A stretch of 64,000 bases of DNA, taken from Segatella hominis (GTDB taxonomy: Bacteria; Bacteroidota; Bacteroidia; Bacteroidales; Bacteroidaceae). The notes beneath the pieces were generated by a model that made no database searches, was not told where the DNA came from, and saw only the letters and a program-made list of their open reading frames with translations. Shown here in pieces: positions 29,646-38,808 of the stretch. Positions within the stretch are counted from its first letter, which is position 1. Each line of letters starts with the position of its first letter. The stretch covers positions 2,001,001 to 2,065,000 of the forward strand of contig NZ_CP137559.1 in NCBI RefSeq assembly GCF_019249725.2, read 5' to 3'. The position numbers and the translations under genes are program-made.

Positions 29646-32600
29646 ATTTTAGTGTATTGCTTATGGCTGCTATGACTGTGGCATCCACAAGTATGGTTAC
29701 TTCTTGTAAGGATTACGATGATGACATCAATAATGTACAGACACAAATTGATGCCGCCAACGACCTTATAAAGAAGTTGGACACCCAAGCTTCTACTTTG
29801 CAGACTGCCGTTACCACAGCACAGTCTACTGCGGACGCAGCTAAAACAGCTGCTGCAGAGGCTGCCACTGCTGCTAAGAACGCTCAGGCTACAGGTGACG
29901 AGGCATTGGCTACAGCTAAGACTGCTCAGGCTGCCGCTGAGGCTGCCAAGGCTGCTGCCGCTGAAGCTCAAAAGGCTGCTATAGAGGCTGCTACTAAGCA
30001 GGTTAATGACTTGAAGGCAGAGATTCAGACTGCTCTAGACAACAAGGTTGACGTTGCAACATTCAACACTGCCGTTGCTAAGCTCGAAGGCGATATCGCC
30101 GGTATCGATGCTAAGTTGAACACTTTGGGTGAGGATGTTAAGAACAACCAGAAGGAAATCACCACTGCTAAGGAAGCTATCGCAACTTTGGAGGCTGCAC
30201 AGAAGAATGCCGAGGTTCAGATTGCCGCTTTGGAGAAATTCAAGGCTACCTTGGAGTCAGAGACTATCCCTGGCCTTAATGATGCTATCAAGGCTAACGG
30301 CGTAGAAATCGAAGGCGTTAAGAAGAGCGTTGCTGACCTTAAAGATGCTACAACTAAGGCTCAGGAGAAGTTGGCTAATGATATTGCCAAGGTAGCTGCT
30401 GACCTTACCGCTTTGCAGGGTACCGTAGATGCTATCGACGCTGCTTACAAAGCTGGTGATGAGAATCTCCAGAAGCAGATAGATGATTTATTGAAGACTG
30501 TCAAGGCTAACAGTGGCAAGCACGATCAGGATGTTTCTGCTATCGATGCCAAGATTGCGGCTCTCGATAAGCTCATCTCTGATAATAAGTCTGAGTTGAA
30601 GAACTATACTGACGATGCTGTTAAGGCTGCAAAGAAAGACTTGCAAGGGCAAATCGATGCTTTGGCTAAGCTTAATATCGACGGTGTAGAGCAGGGCTTG
30701 GCTGACTGGATGAAGCAAATCAACGACAAGTTCGACAATTACTATACATCTGGCCAGATTGATGAGAAGATTAATACTTTGACAGACAACTACAAGCAGG
30801 CTATTGCTGATGCTATCGAGGAAGCTTCTGAAAACTTGACTTCTAGCATGAACAGTATCCGTACCGAGTTGCTCGGCGAGATCAACCTCCTCAACATCTT
30901 GTGTGGCCAGAGATTGACAAGCATGGTATTTGCTCCAACAACATACATTGATGGTATCGAGGCTATCAAGTTCTCTACCCTCAACTACTATGACTGGGGT
31001 ACTGACGCAACTGCTTGGGAGGCAGATGCTCCTACAACTAAGACTTATACTTATATCAACGACAAAGAGACAACGGTTAAGTACTACTTGAACCCTGCTA
31101 CAGTTTCTTTGGATGCTATCGATAAGTTCGACTTCGTTTCTCAGGATGCTACTAATGAGAAGAAGTTGACTCGTGCTGGTGCGGAGGCTCCTATCAAGGT
31201 GGCAGGCCAATCTCTCAAGAATGGCGTTCTTACCTTGAACGTACAGAAGACAGGCAATGCTCCATTGATGTCTGAGACTTCTTATGGCTGGGGTACTACA
31301 TACAGCAAGTTCCCTATCGTTGCTTTGCGGGCAAAGTTGACAGGCGAGGCTGTTACAGACAAGGACGATGCTGACAACTTGTTCGTTTACTCAGACTGGG
31401 CTCGTCTCTATGAGTCAACAGAGCGTCCTTACATCCACAATACTCAAGCTAAGGATGATGCAAATAATGTTATCGAGAATAACATAGGCAAGACGAATCC
31501 TGCAGCTTCTCACTTCTGGAGCTTCTCTGAGGCTTATGCTCGCAAGAAGAAGACTGACAAATTGCCTACAGCAGAGAACAGCAACTGCATCACCAAGAAG
31601 GTTGACTATGATAAGAGCATCGATTTGACTTCACTTGTAGAGGTGTGCGACAAGAGCGGTGCTATCTATGACCTCAACAAATTTGGCTTGAAGTTCGAGT
31701 TCCATATCATGGAGTACAACTTGCTCAATCAGGGTAGTACAACAGACTGGACTAACCAGCAGTACTTCGCTAAGTTGAAGGAAGATGGCAAGACATTGGT
31801 AGCTACAGCTCGCAATGGTGCTGAGGGCAACCGTGATGCTATCGGTCGTCAGCCAATGATTCAGGTTGTTTTGAAGGATGTGAACGATCCTAAGCACGAG
31901 AAGGTAGTTGATGTACGTTACTTCAAGATTCAGTGGGTTGATGTACAGGAGACTGTAGATTATGGCCCAATCGCTAAGGACTTCGAGGATGCATATAAGT
32001 GTGGTGAGATATACCAGTACATCATCGGTGAAGAGGCTATGAACAATGTTTATGCTACCGCAAACATGTCTCGTGATGAGTTCCATAAGTCTTACACTGT
32101 CAACCAGGCATTATTCCCATCTTACAATGACGTTGTAAACAATACTAATAGTTTTGATACAGGCAAGACTAACTTCAAGGATTTGAAGGACAATACTGCT
32201 GATGGTCAGACACACAACTTGAAGTGGACTATCAACTCTAACTACTTTGCTATGACTCAGGCAGAGTATGAGGCAGGTGAGGCTACACGTACAGTTTACG
32301 GTTACTTCTACAAGACTTCTAACCGTAATAGCCGAATCATCTTCTCTATGACTGTGAAGTGGACTATCAATAAGATGGCTTATGCTACAGGTGTTAACTA
32401 TAGCCAGGAGCAGTGGGAACCATCAGGCTTGACCATGGCTAACGGTTTGACCAACGCAGACAAGAAGAGATTTATCAACCCAGCTTTGCGTTCTGACAAC
32501 ATTTATGGTACAGTAAACTACCGCGATTGCCAGATTATTGGTGATTTGAAGGCTGGTTACATCAACAACGGTAAGGTTCCTGAAACCGTTCAGGCTCTCG

Positions 32601-33379
32601 TTAACTTTGGCATTGCTAAGTTGACATTCGACCCTGCTCGTTTGAGCGTTCTTCCTACCAAGAAGGCTACTGACAAGTGGACATTGTCTAATGACAACAT
32701 GAAACTCTACTACAATGGTGTACAGGCTGCAACAATCGACAGGGCTGGTATCATCAGCCTCTATGAGGGTGTAGCAACAAAGGCTGGTAACGATGGTGAG
32801 CCTACAGAGGGCGCTCTCCTCTTGGTTGGTAAGGACGTTCCAGTGAAGTTGGCTAGTGTTTACTGTGGAGTTTTGAATCAAGAGATTGATAAGTATCTCG
32901 TAAACTTCATCAAGCCATTGACTATGAATGAGGTTAAGATTGAGGATACTCTTAAGGATGTTATCGATGGTGGTAGCAGCTCAGTAAGCATCCAGGATAA
33001 GATCATTATCCGTGAGGCATTTGGCTTGAAACGTATGATTGTGGGTCCAACTAAGCAACTTGACAAGGATGCTGCAGCTCTCGGCAAGTGGTACATCGTA
33101 AAGTCAGCTTACTGGGATGAGGCTAACATCAAGACCAACCTCCAGAAGAATGGTTCTATTGGTGCTAATGCAAATGTTAAGCTCTCTGACTTGAAGAACG
33201 CTGATGGTTCTGTTAAGTATCGTGTAGCTATCGATACAAAGGCTCAGAAGGTAACATTCCACAACATGAGCGGTAACGCTATCTCTCAGAAGTTCATCGT
33301 ATCTATCCCTGTATCTGTTCAGACTAAGTGGGGTAAGTTCACACAGATGGTTGACATCACTGTTGTGCCAAACAAGTAA
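29633..33379 (+). CDS. Large phase-variable surface lipoprotein C (Ala-rich coiled-coil stalk)
   Basis: 1248 aa. Signal peptide MKRKYFSVLLMAAMTVASTS, lipobox MVTSC and surface tag KDYDDDI. Residues about 30-420 are a long Ala-rich coiled coil (for example TAQAAAEAAKAAAAEAQKAA), about twice as long as in A. The following beta-rich part keeps the family landmarks: LTSMVFAPTTYIDGIEAI, IGRQPMIQVVLKDV and the closing SIPVSVQTKWGKFTQMVDIT. First gene of cassette C. It has the shared leader but no recognisable promoter in this orientation, hence predicted OFF. Confidence 0.87.
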   Translation: MKRKYFSVLLMAAMTVASTSMVTSCKDYDDDINNVQTQIDAANDLIKKLDTQASTLQTAVTTAQSTADAAKTAAAEAATAAKNAQATGDEALATAKTAQAAAEAAKAAAAEAQKAAIEAATKQVNDLKAEIQTALDNKVDVATFNTAVAKLEGDIAGIDAKLNTLGEDVKNNQKEITTAKEAIATLEAAQKNAEVQIAALEKFKATLESETIPGLNDAIKANGVEIEGVKKSVADLKDATTKAQEKLANDIAKVAADLTALQGTVDAIDAAYKAGDENLQKQIDDLLKTVKANSGKHDQDVSAIDAKIAALDKLISDNKSELKNYTDDAVKAAKKDLQGQIDALAKLNIDGVEQGLADWMKQINDKFDNYYTSGQIDEKINTLTDNYKQAIADAIEEASENLTSSMNSIRTELLGEINLLNILCGQRLTSMVFAPTTYIDGIEAIKFSTLNYYDWGTDATAWEADAPTTKTYTYINDKETTVKYYLNPATVSLDAIDKFDFVSQDATNEKKLTRAGAEAPIKVAGQSLKNGVLTLNVQKTGNAPLMSETSYGWGTTYSKFPIVALRAKLTGEAVTDKDDADNLFVYSDWARLYESTERPYIHNTQAKDDANNVIENNIGKTNPAASHFWSFSEAYARKKKTDKLPTAENSNCITKKVDYDKSIDLTSLVEVCDKSGAIYDLNKFGLKFEFHIMEYNLLNQGSTTDWTNQQYFAKLKEDGKTLVATARNGAEGNRDAIGRQPMIQVVLKDVNDPKHEKVVDVRYFKIQWVDVQETVDYGPIAKDFEDAYKCGEIYQYIIGEEAMNNVYATANMSRDEFHKSYTVNQALFPSYNDVVNNTNSFDTGKTNFKDLKDNTADGQTHNLKWTINSNYFAMTQAEYEAGEATRTVYGYFYKTSNRNSRIIFSMTVKWTINKMAYATGVNYSQEQWEPSGLTMANGLTNADKKRFINPALRSDNIYGTVNYRDCQIIGDLKAGYINNGKVPETVQALVNFGIAKLTFDPARLSVLPTKKATDKWTLSNDNMKLYYNGVQAATIDRAGIISLYEGVATKAGNDGEPTEGALLLVGKDVPVKLASVYCGVLNQEIDKYLVNFIKPLTMNEVKIEDTLKDVIDGGSSSVSIQDKIIIREAFGLKRMIVGPTKQLDKDAAALGKWYIVKSAYWDEANIKTNLQKNGSIGANANVKLSDLKNADGSVKYRVAIDTKAQKVTFHNMSGNAISQKFIVSIPVSVQTKWGKFTQMVDITVVPNK

Positions 33380-33412
33380 TTCTTTAGAAAGAAAAACTTT
33401 AAATAATAAACG

Positions 33413-33448
33413 GAAAGGCATCTCGGGTACTCTCTTGGGGTGCCTTTC
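33413..33448 (+). terminator. Intra-cassette terminator-like hairpin, cassette C
   Basis: 8-bp stem GAAAGGCA / TGCCTTTC with a 20-nt loop, followed by TTTTAATTAA. Weaker than in A and B but in the same place, between the large and small lipoprotein genes. Confidence 0.65.
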
Positions 33449-33464
33449 TTTTAATTAAGCAAAT

Positions 33465-34004
33465 ATGAAAATTATCAATAAGTTATTCATTGGTTGCTTC
33501 GTGCTAGGTAGTATTTTCTTGGCATCATGCTCTAGTTGTTCCAATAGTAAGGAGAAGGGTGGAAGAAGTGCTAACCAAACAGACACCGTGCCAACTTTTT
33601 GCAAGGCAGACACTACGCAAGTGTTGAAAATGGCAGAGGACTATTTGGAAGCATTGAAAAATCAAAAATATGACGAAGCTCTTTCCAAGCTGAACCTGAT
33701 TCTGAATGATAGCGTTAAGCCTCTACCGGAAAAAGACAAGCAAATGATTATTCGTCAGCAGCAAGTTTTCCCAGTGTTGGATTACCATTTGGAGTCATTC
33801 AAGTTCATCAATGAACATCGAGTTGAGGTGACCTATAGCATCGAGTTCTTCAAGAAAGAAGACCCTAATGATCCTATCCAGAACACGATCCGTATCACCT
33901 TTGCCCCTCAGAGAATCAACGCTCAGTGGTATTTGGCCTTGATGGACAAATCTTATGTTACCTATACTCCTGAAAAGCAAAAGGACATGGAGACGATTGA
34001 CTAA
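33465..34004 (+). CDS. Small lipoprotein of the switch family, cassette C
   Basis: 179 aa. Signal peptide with lipobox LASC, then SSCSNSKEKGG without an acidic tag. The conserved middle VKPLPEKDK ... QQVFPVLDYHLESF and the terminal FAPQRINAQWYLALMDK match the cassette B protein best. Role unknown; sits between the large lipoprotein and OmpA as in A and B. Confidence 0.8.
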   Translation: MKIINKLFIGCFVLGSIFLASCSSCSNSKEKGGRSANQTDTVPTFCKADTTQVLKMAEDYLEALKNQKYDEALSKLNLILNDSVKPLPEKDKQMIIRQQQVFPVLDYHLESFKFINEHRVEVTYSIEFFKKEDPNDPIQNTIRITFAPQRINAQWYLALMDKSYVTYTPEKQKDMETID

Positions 34005-34024
34005 TTTTCAATACATATCTAAAC

Positions 34025-35158
34025 ATGAAATCAATGAAAAATATTTTTCTAGTTTCTGCATTGTTGTTGGGCGCTAGCTCTGCCATGGCTGCTACCTATA
34101 CAGACAAGGAGGGTAATGAATATACATTCAAGAAACATGCTTTCCTCGACCTTCAGGGTGGTGCTCAGTACACACTTGGCGAGGCTAAGTTTGGTGACTT
34201 GATTTCACCTAACGTTCAGTTGGGACTCGGCTACCAGTTCAACCCTGTATTCGGCATGCGCTTGCAGGTGAATGGCTGGCAGAGCAAGGGTGGCTGGAAT
34301 GGTTTTGAACCACAGCACACTGGAAACCCTTACACGGCAGACTATAAGTTCAAGTATGTAGCTCCAGGTGTGGACTTCATGTTCAACCTCTCCAACCTCT
34401 TTTGCGGTTGGAACCCTAACCGTGTGTTCAATGTAACAGCATTCGTTGGTGGTGGCGCCAACATCGCTTGGGGCAACGACGAGGTCAATGACATCGCCAA
34501 GACCCTCAAAAACTTGAATGATTATAACCTCGAATATCTTTGGGATGGCACCAAGGTACGTCCATTCGGTCGTGCAGGTCTCGACTTAGAGTTCAAGGTA
34601 AGCAAATCTGTAAGCATCATGTTGGAGGGTAATGCCAACATCACTACCGACAAGTATAACTCCAAGAAGGCAGACAACCCAGACTGGTACTTCAACGCAC
34701 TCGCAGGTCTTCGCATCAACCTCGGCAAGAGCCACACCAAGACAGAGCCTGTAAAGGAAGTTCCTGCTCCACGTCCAGTAGAGGAGTATGTAAAGCCAGA
34801 ACCTAAGCCAGCTCCAGTAGAGGAGAAGAAGGTGGAGGAGATTCGTCGTGACGTATTCTTCGTTATCAACTCCAATAAGATTCGTGAGTCTGAGGACGCT
34901 AAGATCAAGGAAGTAGTTGACTACTTGAACCAGTATCCTGAGGCAAAGGTAGTCGTAACAGGTTATGCTGATGCTGGTACAGGTAATGACAGAATCAATG
35001 ATGCGATTTCTGCAAAGCGTGCTGCAGCTGTAGTAAAGGCACTCAAAGAGAAATATGGTATTGAAGAATCCAGAATCACTGAGGATTCTAAGGGTGCTCG
35101 TGTTCAACCATTCTCTGAGAATGACAAGAACCGTGTTTCTATCATGGTTGCAAAATAA
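34025..35158 (+). CDS. OmpA-family outer-membrane protein, cassette C
   Basis: 377 aa. Signal peptide (MKNIFLVSALLLGASSAMA after an extra MKS; ATG 34034 is an alternative start), beta-barrel with family motif LDLQGGAQYTLGEAKFGDL, Pro-rich linker and C-terminal OmpA domain (TGYADAGTGNDRINDAISAK). The barrel has a local change (WNGFEPQHTGNPYTADYKF) relative to B, while the 3' ~450 bp are almost identical in DNA to B. Follows the small lipoprotein after 20 nt. Ends cassette C. Confidence 0.9.
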   Translation: MKSMKNIFLVSALLLGASSAMAATYTDKEGNEYTFKKHAFLDLQGGAQYTLGEAKFGDLISPNVQLGLGYQFNPVFGMRLQVNGWQSKGGWNGFEPQHTGNPYTADYKFKYVAPGVDFMFNLSNLFCGWNPNRVFNVTAFVGGGANIAWGNDEVNDIAKTLKNLNDYNLEYLWDGTKVRPFGRAGLDLEFKVSKSVSIMLEGNANITTDKYNSKKADNPDWYFNALAGLRINLGKSHTKTEPVKEVPAPRPVEEYVKPEPKPAPVEEKKVEEIRRDVFFVINSNKIRESEDAKIKEVVDYLNQYPEAKVVVTGYADAGTGNDRINDAISAKRAAAVVKALKEKYGIEESRITEDSKGARVQPFSENDKNRVSIMVAK

Positions 35159-35262
35159 GATATACAAGCGTTAACAAAGATAGAAGATTTGTTTTTCTTA
35201 CTTATATTACTTTTATTACAATAGACATGTAAATAAGAAAACAAAGCATACAACAAAGAGGA

Positions 35263-35300
35263 GGGTGTGTCGTATTTTTTCTATGACACACCCTTGTTTT
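35263..35300 (+). terminator. Terminator after cassette C
   Basis: Perfect 9-bp stem GGGTGTGTC / GACACACCC, 13-nt T-rich loop, followed by TTGTTTTTTC. One of several hairpins in this window sharing the GGGTGTGTC stem. Confidence 0.85.
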
Positions 35301-35454
35301 TTCTGCTGAAAAAGTTCTATGATTTTATGCCTCATCTATTGCTACCATGAATTTTTCTCAAGGTATATGATCAAAGATCGACTGAAATTCGCTGTCTTGA
35401 AAGGAGTATAATTTGCTGATTTCCAGGAATATAACTGGTAGAAAATCCACATAA

Positions 35455-35567
35455 CCTAACGATGCGCTTCTTTAACACCTAATGATGCGCTTTATTAACA
35501 CCTAACGATGCGCATCATTAATACCTAACGATGCGCATCATTAGACCTTAATAAAGCGCATCATTAG
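35455..35567. repeat. Four 23-bp tandem repeats plus one inverted copy
   Basis: Exact 23-bp periodicity at 35455, 35478, 35501 and 35524, with consensus CCTAAYGATGCGCWTYWTTAAYA. Units 3 and 4 are near-perfect palindromes around GATGCGCATC. The segment 35549-35567 is an exact 19-bp inverted copy of unit 2 (35479-35497), so the array can fold into a large stem. It occupies the middle of a 630-bp gene-free stretch (35159-35788), whose remainder is AT-rich and holds only the two terminators. Confidence 0.85.
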
Positions 35568-35733
35568 AGTTCGTACTTGCACTTCTTTAGAGGAAATGCT
35601 GAGCTTAAATATAATTTTGTTAATAAAAATGATTGATTTTTGTTGTCTATAGCTACAGTATCTTTTTGTATTTCAATTACCAACAGCAACCTACCTAATT
35701 AATTTTAACTTAATTTATTCAAGTTGCGAAAAA

Positions 35734-35760
35734 GGGTGCGTCATGTAGTATGACACACCC
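35734..35760 (-). terminator. Terminator of asnS
   Basis: 11-bp arms GGGTGCGTCAT / ATGACACACCC with one mismatch and a 5-nt loop, 29 nt after the asnS stop; same stem family as at 35263 and 40761. Confidence 0.75.
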
Positions 35761-35788
35761 TCTACTCTATCTTTTTATCGTATTCTAT

Positions 35789-37216
35789 TTAGAACTCTGC
35801 GTTCTTTGGTGTACGTGGGAATGGAATCACATCACGGATGTTCTGCATACCGGTTACGAAGAGGATCAGACGCTCGAAACCGAGACCGAAACCTGCGTGT
35901 GGGCATGATCCGTACTTGCGGGTATCGAGATACCAGCTCATATCCTTCATAGGTATGTTGCGAGCCTCTATCTCTCCCATCAGCTTGTCATAACTCTCTT
36001 CGCGAACAGAACCGCCGATAATCTCACCAATCTGTGGGAACAGGACATCGGTGCCCTGAACGGTCTGACCGCTCTTGCCTCCGAAACCGCTCTCCTCCTC
36101 GTCTATCTTCATATAGAATGCCTTGATAGCCTTTGGATAGTTGGTCATGATTACTGGACGCTTGAAGTGCTCCTCTACCAGGAAGCGCTCGTGCTCAGAT
36201 GCCAAGTCATCACCCCACTCGCATGGGAACTCAAACTTCTTGCCATTGGCGATTGCTTCCTGCAGGATGCGGATTCCCTCGGTATATGGGAGATGTACGA
36301 AGTCGGAATTCAAGACGCCTTCCAGACGGGCTATCAGACCCTTGTCGATCATCTTGTTCAGGAATGCCAAATCGTCCTTGCAATGATCCAACGCCCAACG
36401 GATACAATACTTGATGAAATCTTCCTCCAACTCCATCAAACCGTCCATATCCAAGAAAGCTACCTCTGGCTCTACCATCCAGAACTCTGCCAGGTGGCGA
36501 GGGGTATTACTGTTCTCTGCACGGAAGGTTGGACCGAATGTGTAGATAGCACCGAGTGCCGTAGCACCCAGCTCACCCTCCAACTGACCGGAAACGGTCA
36601 ATGAAGTCTGCTTTCCGAAGAAATCATCAGAGTAGTCAATCTTTCCATCCTCTGTTTTCTTGAGGTTGTAGAGGTTCTTGGTGGTTACCTGGAACATCTG
36701 TCCAGCACCTTCGCAATCGCTCGCTGTGATGAGCGGAGTGTTGAAATAGAAGTATCCATGCTCATGGAAGTAAGTGTGGATGGCCATCGCCATGTTATGA
36801 CGGATGCGCATCACGGCACCAAAGGTATTGGTACGGAGACGGAGATGAGCATACTGACGCATATACTCGAAACTCTGACCCTTCTTCTGCATTGGATAAT
36901 CACCGCCGCAGAGTCCGTAAATCTCTATGCTTTCGCACTGGATCTCTACGCTCTGGCCGGCACCCTGGCTCTCTACCAAAGTACCTACTACGCTGATGCA
37001 AGCACCTGTAGTAATCTGACGGAGCTGATTCTCATCGACCTTGGATGGGTCGACTACTATCTGAATATTATTAATAGTAGAACCATCGTTAAGAGCGATA
37101 AAATCGACTGCTTTGCTACTACGATGGGTACGTACCCATCCCTTTACATTCACGATTGAATCGTAGGCTGTGCTCTTGAGCAAATCTACGACTTTAGTTC
37201 TTTTTACTTTTTCCAT
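35789..37216 (-). CDS. asnS: Asparaginyl-tRNA synthetase
   Basis: 475 aa class IIb aminoacyl-tRNA synthetase. An N-terminal OB-fold anticodon-binding domain ([25 protein letters not shown]) precedes the catalytic domain with motif 2-like [25 protein letters not shown] and motif 3 near the C-terminus ([21 protein letters not shown]). The EFWMVEPE sequence is typical of AsnRS. Starts 15 nt after the upstream pseudouridine synthase stop, so the two form one transcript. Confidence 0.95.
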   Translation of the reverse strand: MEKVKRTKVVDLLKSTAYDSIVNVKGWVRTHRSSKAVDFIALNDGSTINNIQIVVDPSKVDENQLRQITTGACISVVGTLVESQGAGQSVEIQCESIEIYGLCGGDYPMQKKGQSFEYMRQYAHLRLRTNTFGAVMRIRHNMAMAIHTYFHEHGYFYFNTPLITASDCEGAGQMFQVTTKNLYNLKKTEDGKIDYSDDFFGKQTSLTVSGQLEGELGATALGAIYTFGPTFRAENSNTPRHLAEFWMVEPEVAFLDMDGLMELEEDFIKYCIRWALDHCKDDLAFLNKMIDKGLIARLEGVLNSDFVHLPYTEGIRILQEAIANGKKFEFPCEWGDDLASEHERFLVEEHFKRPVIMTNYPKAIKAFYMKIDEEESGFGGKSGQTVQGTDVLFPQIGEIIGGSVREESYDKLMGEIEARNIPMKDMSWYLDTRKYGSCPHAGFGLGFERLILFVTGMQNIRDVIPFPRTPKNAEF

Positions 37217-37231
37217 TGTTTTTATTGTTTC

Positions 37232-38710
37232 TTATTCAAAAGCACCCATGCGGAGCATATCTACCTCTTTCTCTGTGAGGAAACGCCAGTCACCGCGACG
37301 AAGGTTCTTCTTGGTCAAACCAGCAAACTGTACTCGGTCGAGCTTGGTGACACGGTAGCCGAGGCTCTCGAAGATACGGCGAACGATACGGTTCTTGCCA
37401 CTGTGGATTTCGATGCCCACCTGTGACTTGTCGCGCTCGTCTGCATAATCTACTGCGTCTGCCTTGATCTCGCCATCATCCAAAGTAATACCATCACGAA
37501 TCTGCTGCAAATCATGAGCAGTGATGTTCTTGTCGAGATGTACGTGATATACTTTCTTCTTCAGGAACTTAGGATGAGTCAACTTACTTGCCAAATCACC
37601 ATCGTTGGTGAGAAGGAGGACACCTGTGGTGTTGCGGTCGAGACGACCTACTGGATAGATACGCTCTGGGCATACGTCCTTGACAAGATCCATCACGGTC
37701 TTGCGCTGCTGAGGATCATCGCTGGTTGTCACGTAATCCTTTGGTTTGTTGAGCAATACATATACCTTCTTCTCCAATGATACTGGTGCGTCGTGGAACT
37801 TCACCTCATCGGTGCGGAGAATCTTGGTTCCCAACTCTGTTACAACCTCACCATTGACTGTAACAACTCCTGCCTGGATGAACTCATCAGCCTCACGGCG
37901 AGAGCATACACCTGCATTGGCAAGGAACTTGTTCAAACGCAATGGCTCTGTTGGATCAAAGTTTTCCTCCTTATATTCTATACGCTTCTTCAGGCTATAC
38001 TTTGCATTTGGATCATAGCCTGGTGTATGCTGACGATAGCCGCCACCACGGTTGTTGTTGTAGCCGCCACGGTTGTTGTTGTAGCCACCACCACGGTTGT
38101 TGTTGTAGCCACCACCACGGTTGTTGCTGTTGTAGCCACCACCACGGTTGTTGCTGTTGTAGCCACCACCACGGTTGCTGTTGTAACCGCCACCACGGTT
38201 GCTGTTGTAGCCGCCACCCTGCTGACGTGGCTGGTAACCACCCTGCTGACGAGGCTGATAACCGCCCTGCTGACGTGGCTGGTAACCGCCCTGCTGACGT
38301 GGCTGGAAACCGCCTTCAGCATCGTTATTATTGTTGTTGTAGCGTGGACGATAACCACCTGCCTGCTGACGTGGCTGATAACCACCGGCACGATTGTTAT
38401 TATAGCCACCACCCTGTGGACGACCATAGCCGCCACGTGGTTGATAGCCACCACGCTGCTGTGAATGTTCACCATTTGAGCTCTGCAAGCCTGCGCCGAA
38501 GCCTTCTGGGCGGAATCCGCCCTCGCTATTACTGCTGCCTCTGTCGCTGCTATAAGCACGCTGCGAGTTAATACGTGGACGCTGTGGACGTCCGTTGCTG
38601 TGATAATTTCGCTGATAACCACCTGCTGGGTTATAACCTCCCTCACGGGTTCCTTCACTCTCAGTAGATTGACCTTGAGCTTTGTTTTCGATTTCTGAAT
38701 CCATAGTCAT
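37232..38710 (-). CDS. RluB/RsuA-family rRNA pseudouridine synthase with long GGY/RGG-like N-terminal tail
   Basis: 492 aa. About 225 N-terminal residues are low-complexity Gly/Tyr/Asn/Gln/Arg repeats such as GGYQPRQQ and GGYNSNRG, predicted disordered. Then an S4 RNA-binding domain (LRLNKFLANAGVCSRREADEFIQAG) and the catalytic domain with VGRLDRNTTGVLLLTNDGDLASKLTHP, whose Asp is the catalytic residue. The family isomerises uridine in large-subunit rRNA near the peptidyl-transferase centre. Ordinary RluB proteins lack so large a tail; it resembles RGG-type RNA-binding and condensate-forming segments. ATG 38704 is an alternative start. Upstream of asnS in the same operon. Confidence 0.88.
   Translation of the reverse strand: MTMDSEIENKAQGQSTESEGTREGGYNPAGGYQRNYHSNGRPQRPRINSQRAYSSDRGSSNSEGGFRPEGFGAGLQSSNGEHSQQRGGYQPRGGYGRPQGGGYNNNRAGGYQPRQQAGGYRPRYNNNNNDAEGGFQPRQQGGYQPRQQGGYQPRQQGGYQPRQQGGGYNSNRGGGYNSNRGGGYNSNNRGGGYNSNNRGGGYNNNRGGGYNNNRGGYNNNRGGGYRQHTPGYDPNAKYSLKKRIEYKEENFDPTEPLRLNKFLANAGVCSRREADEFIQAGVVTVNGEVVTELGTKILRTDEVKFHDAPVSLEKKVYVLLNKPKDYVTTSDDPQQRKTVMDLVKDVCPERIYPVGRLDRNTTGVLLLTNDGDLASKLTHPKFLKKKVYHVHLDKNITAHDLQQIRDGITLDDGEIKADAVDYADERDKSQVGIEIHSGKNRIVRRIFESLGYRVTKLDRVQFAGLTKKNLRRGDWRFLTEKEVDMLRMGAFE
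38035..38310 (-). repeat. Tandem coding repeats of the GGY tail
   Basis: Imperfect 18-24-bp units encode Gly-Gly-Gly-Tyr-Asn-Asn/Ser-Asn-Arg (38035-38210) and Gly-Gly-Tyr-Gln-Pro-Arg-Gln-Gln (38216-38310). Adjacent units are nearly identical in DNA, so copy number is likely to vary between strains without frameshift. Confidence 0.8.
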
Positions 38711-38808
38711 TAATTCTTAAAAAATAGCCTCCCGGCTGGGTTAGTAAATCTTATTATTATTATTTATTAATCAATATCGTTAAGAATAATACGCCACATC
38801 AATTCTCC

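Noticed and set aside
35455..35567. Short CRISPR array
   Set aside because: Units abut without spacers, one copy is inverted, and no cas genes are in the window.
38035..38310. CRISPR-like repeat or plus-strand low-complexity proteins (37793-38571)
   Set aside because: The repeats are the coding sequence of the GGY tail on the minus strand; plus-strand frames are Cys/His/Thr-rich shadows.
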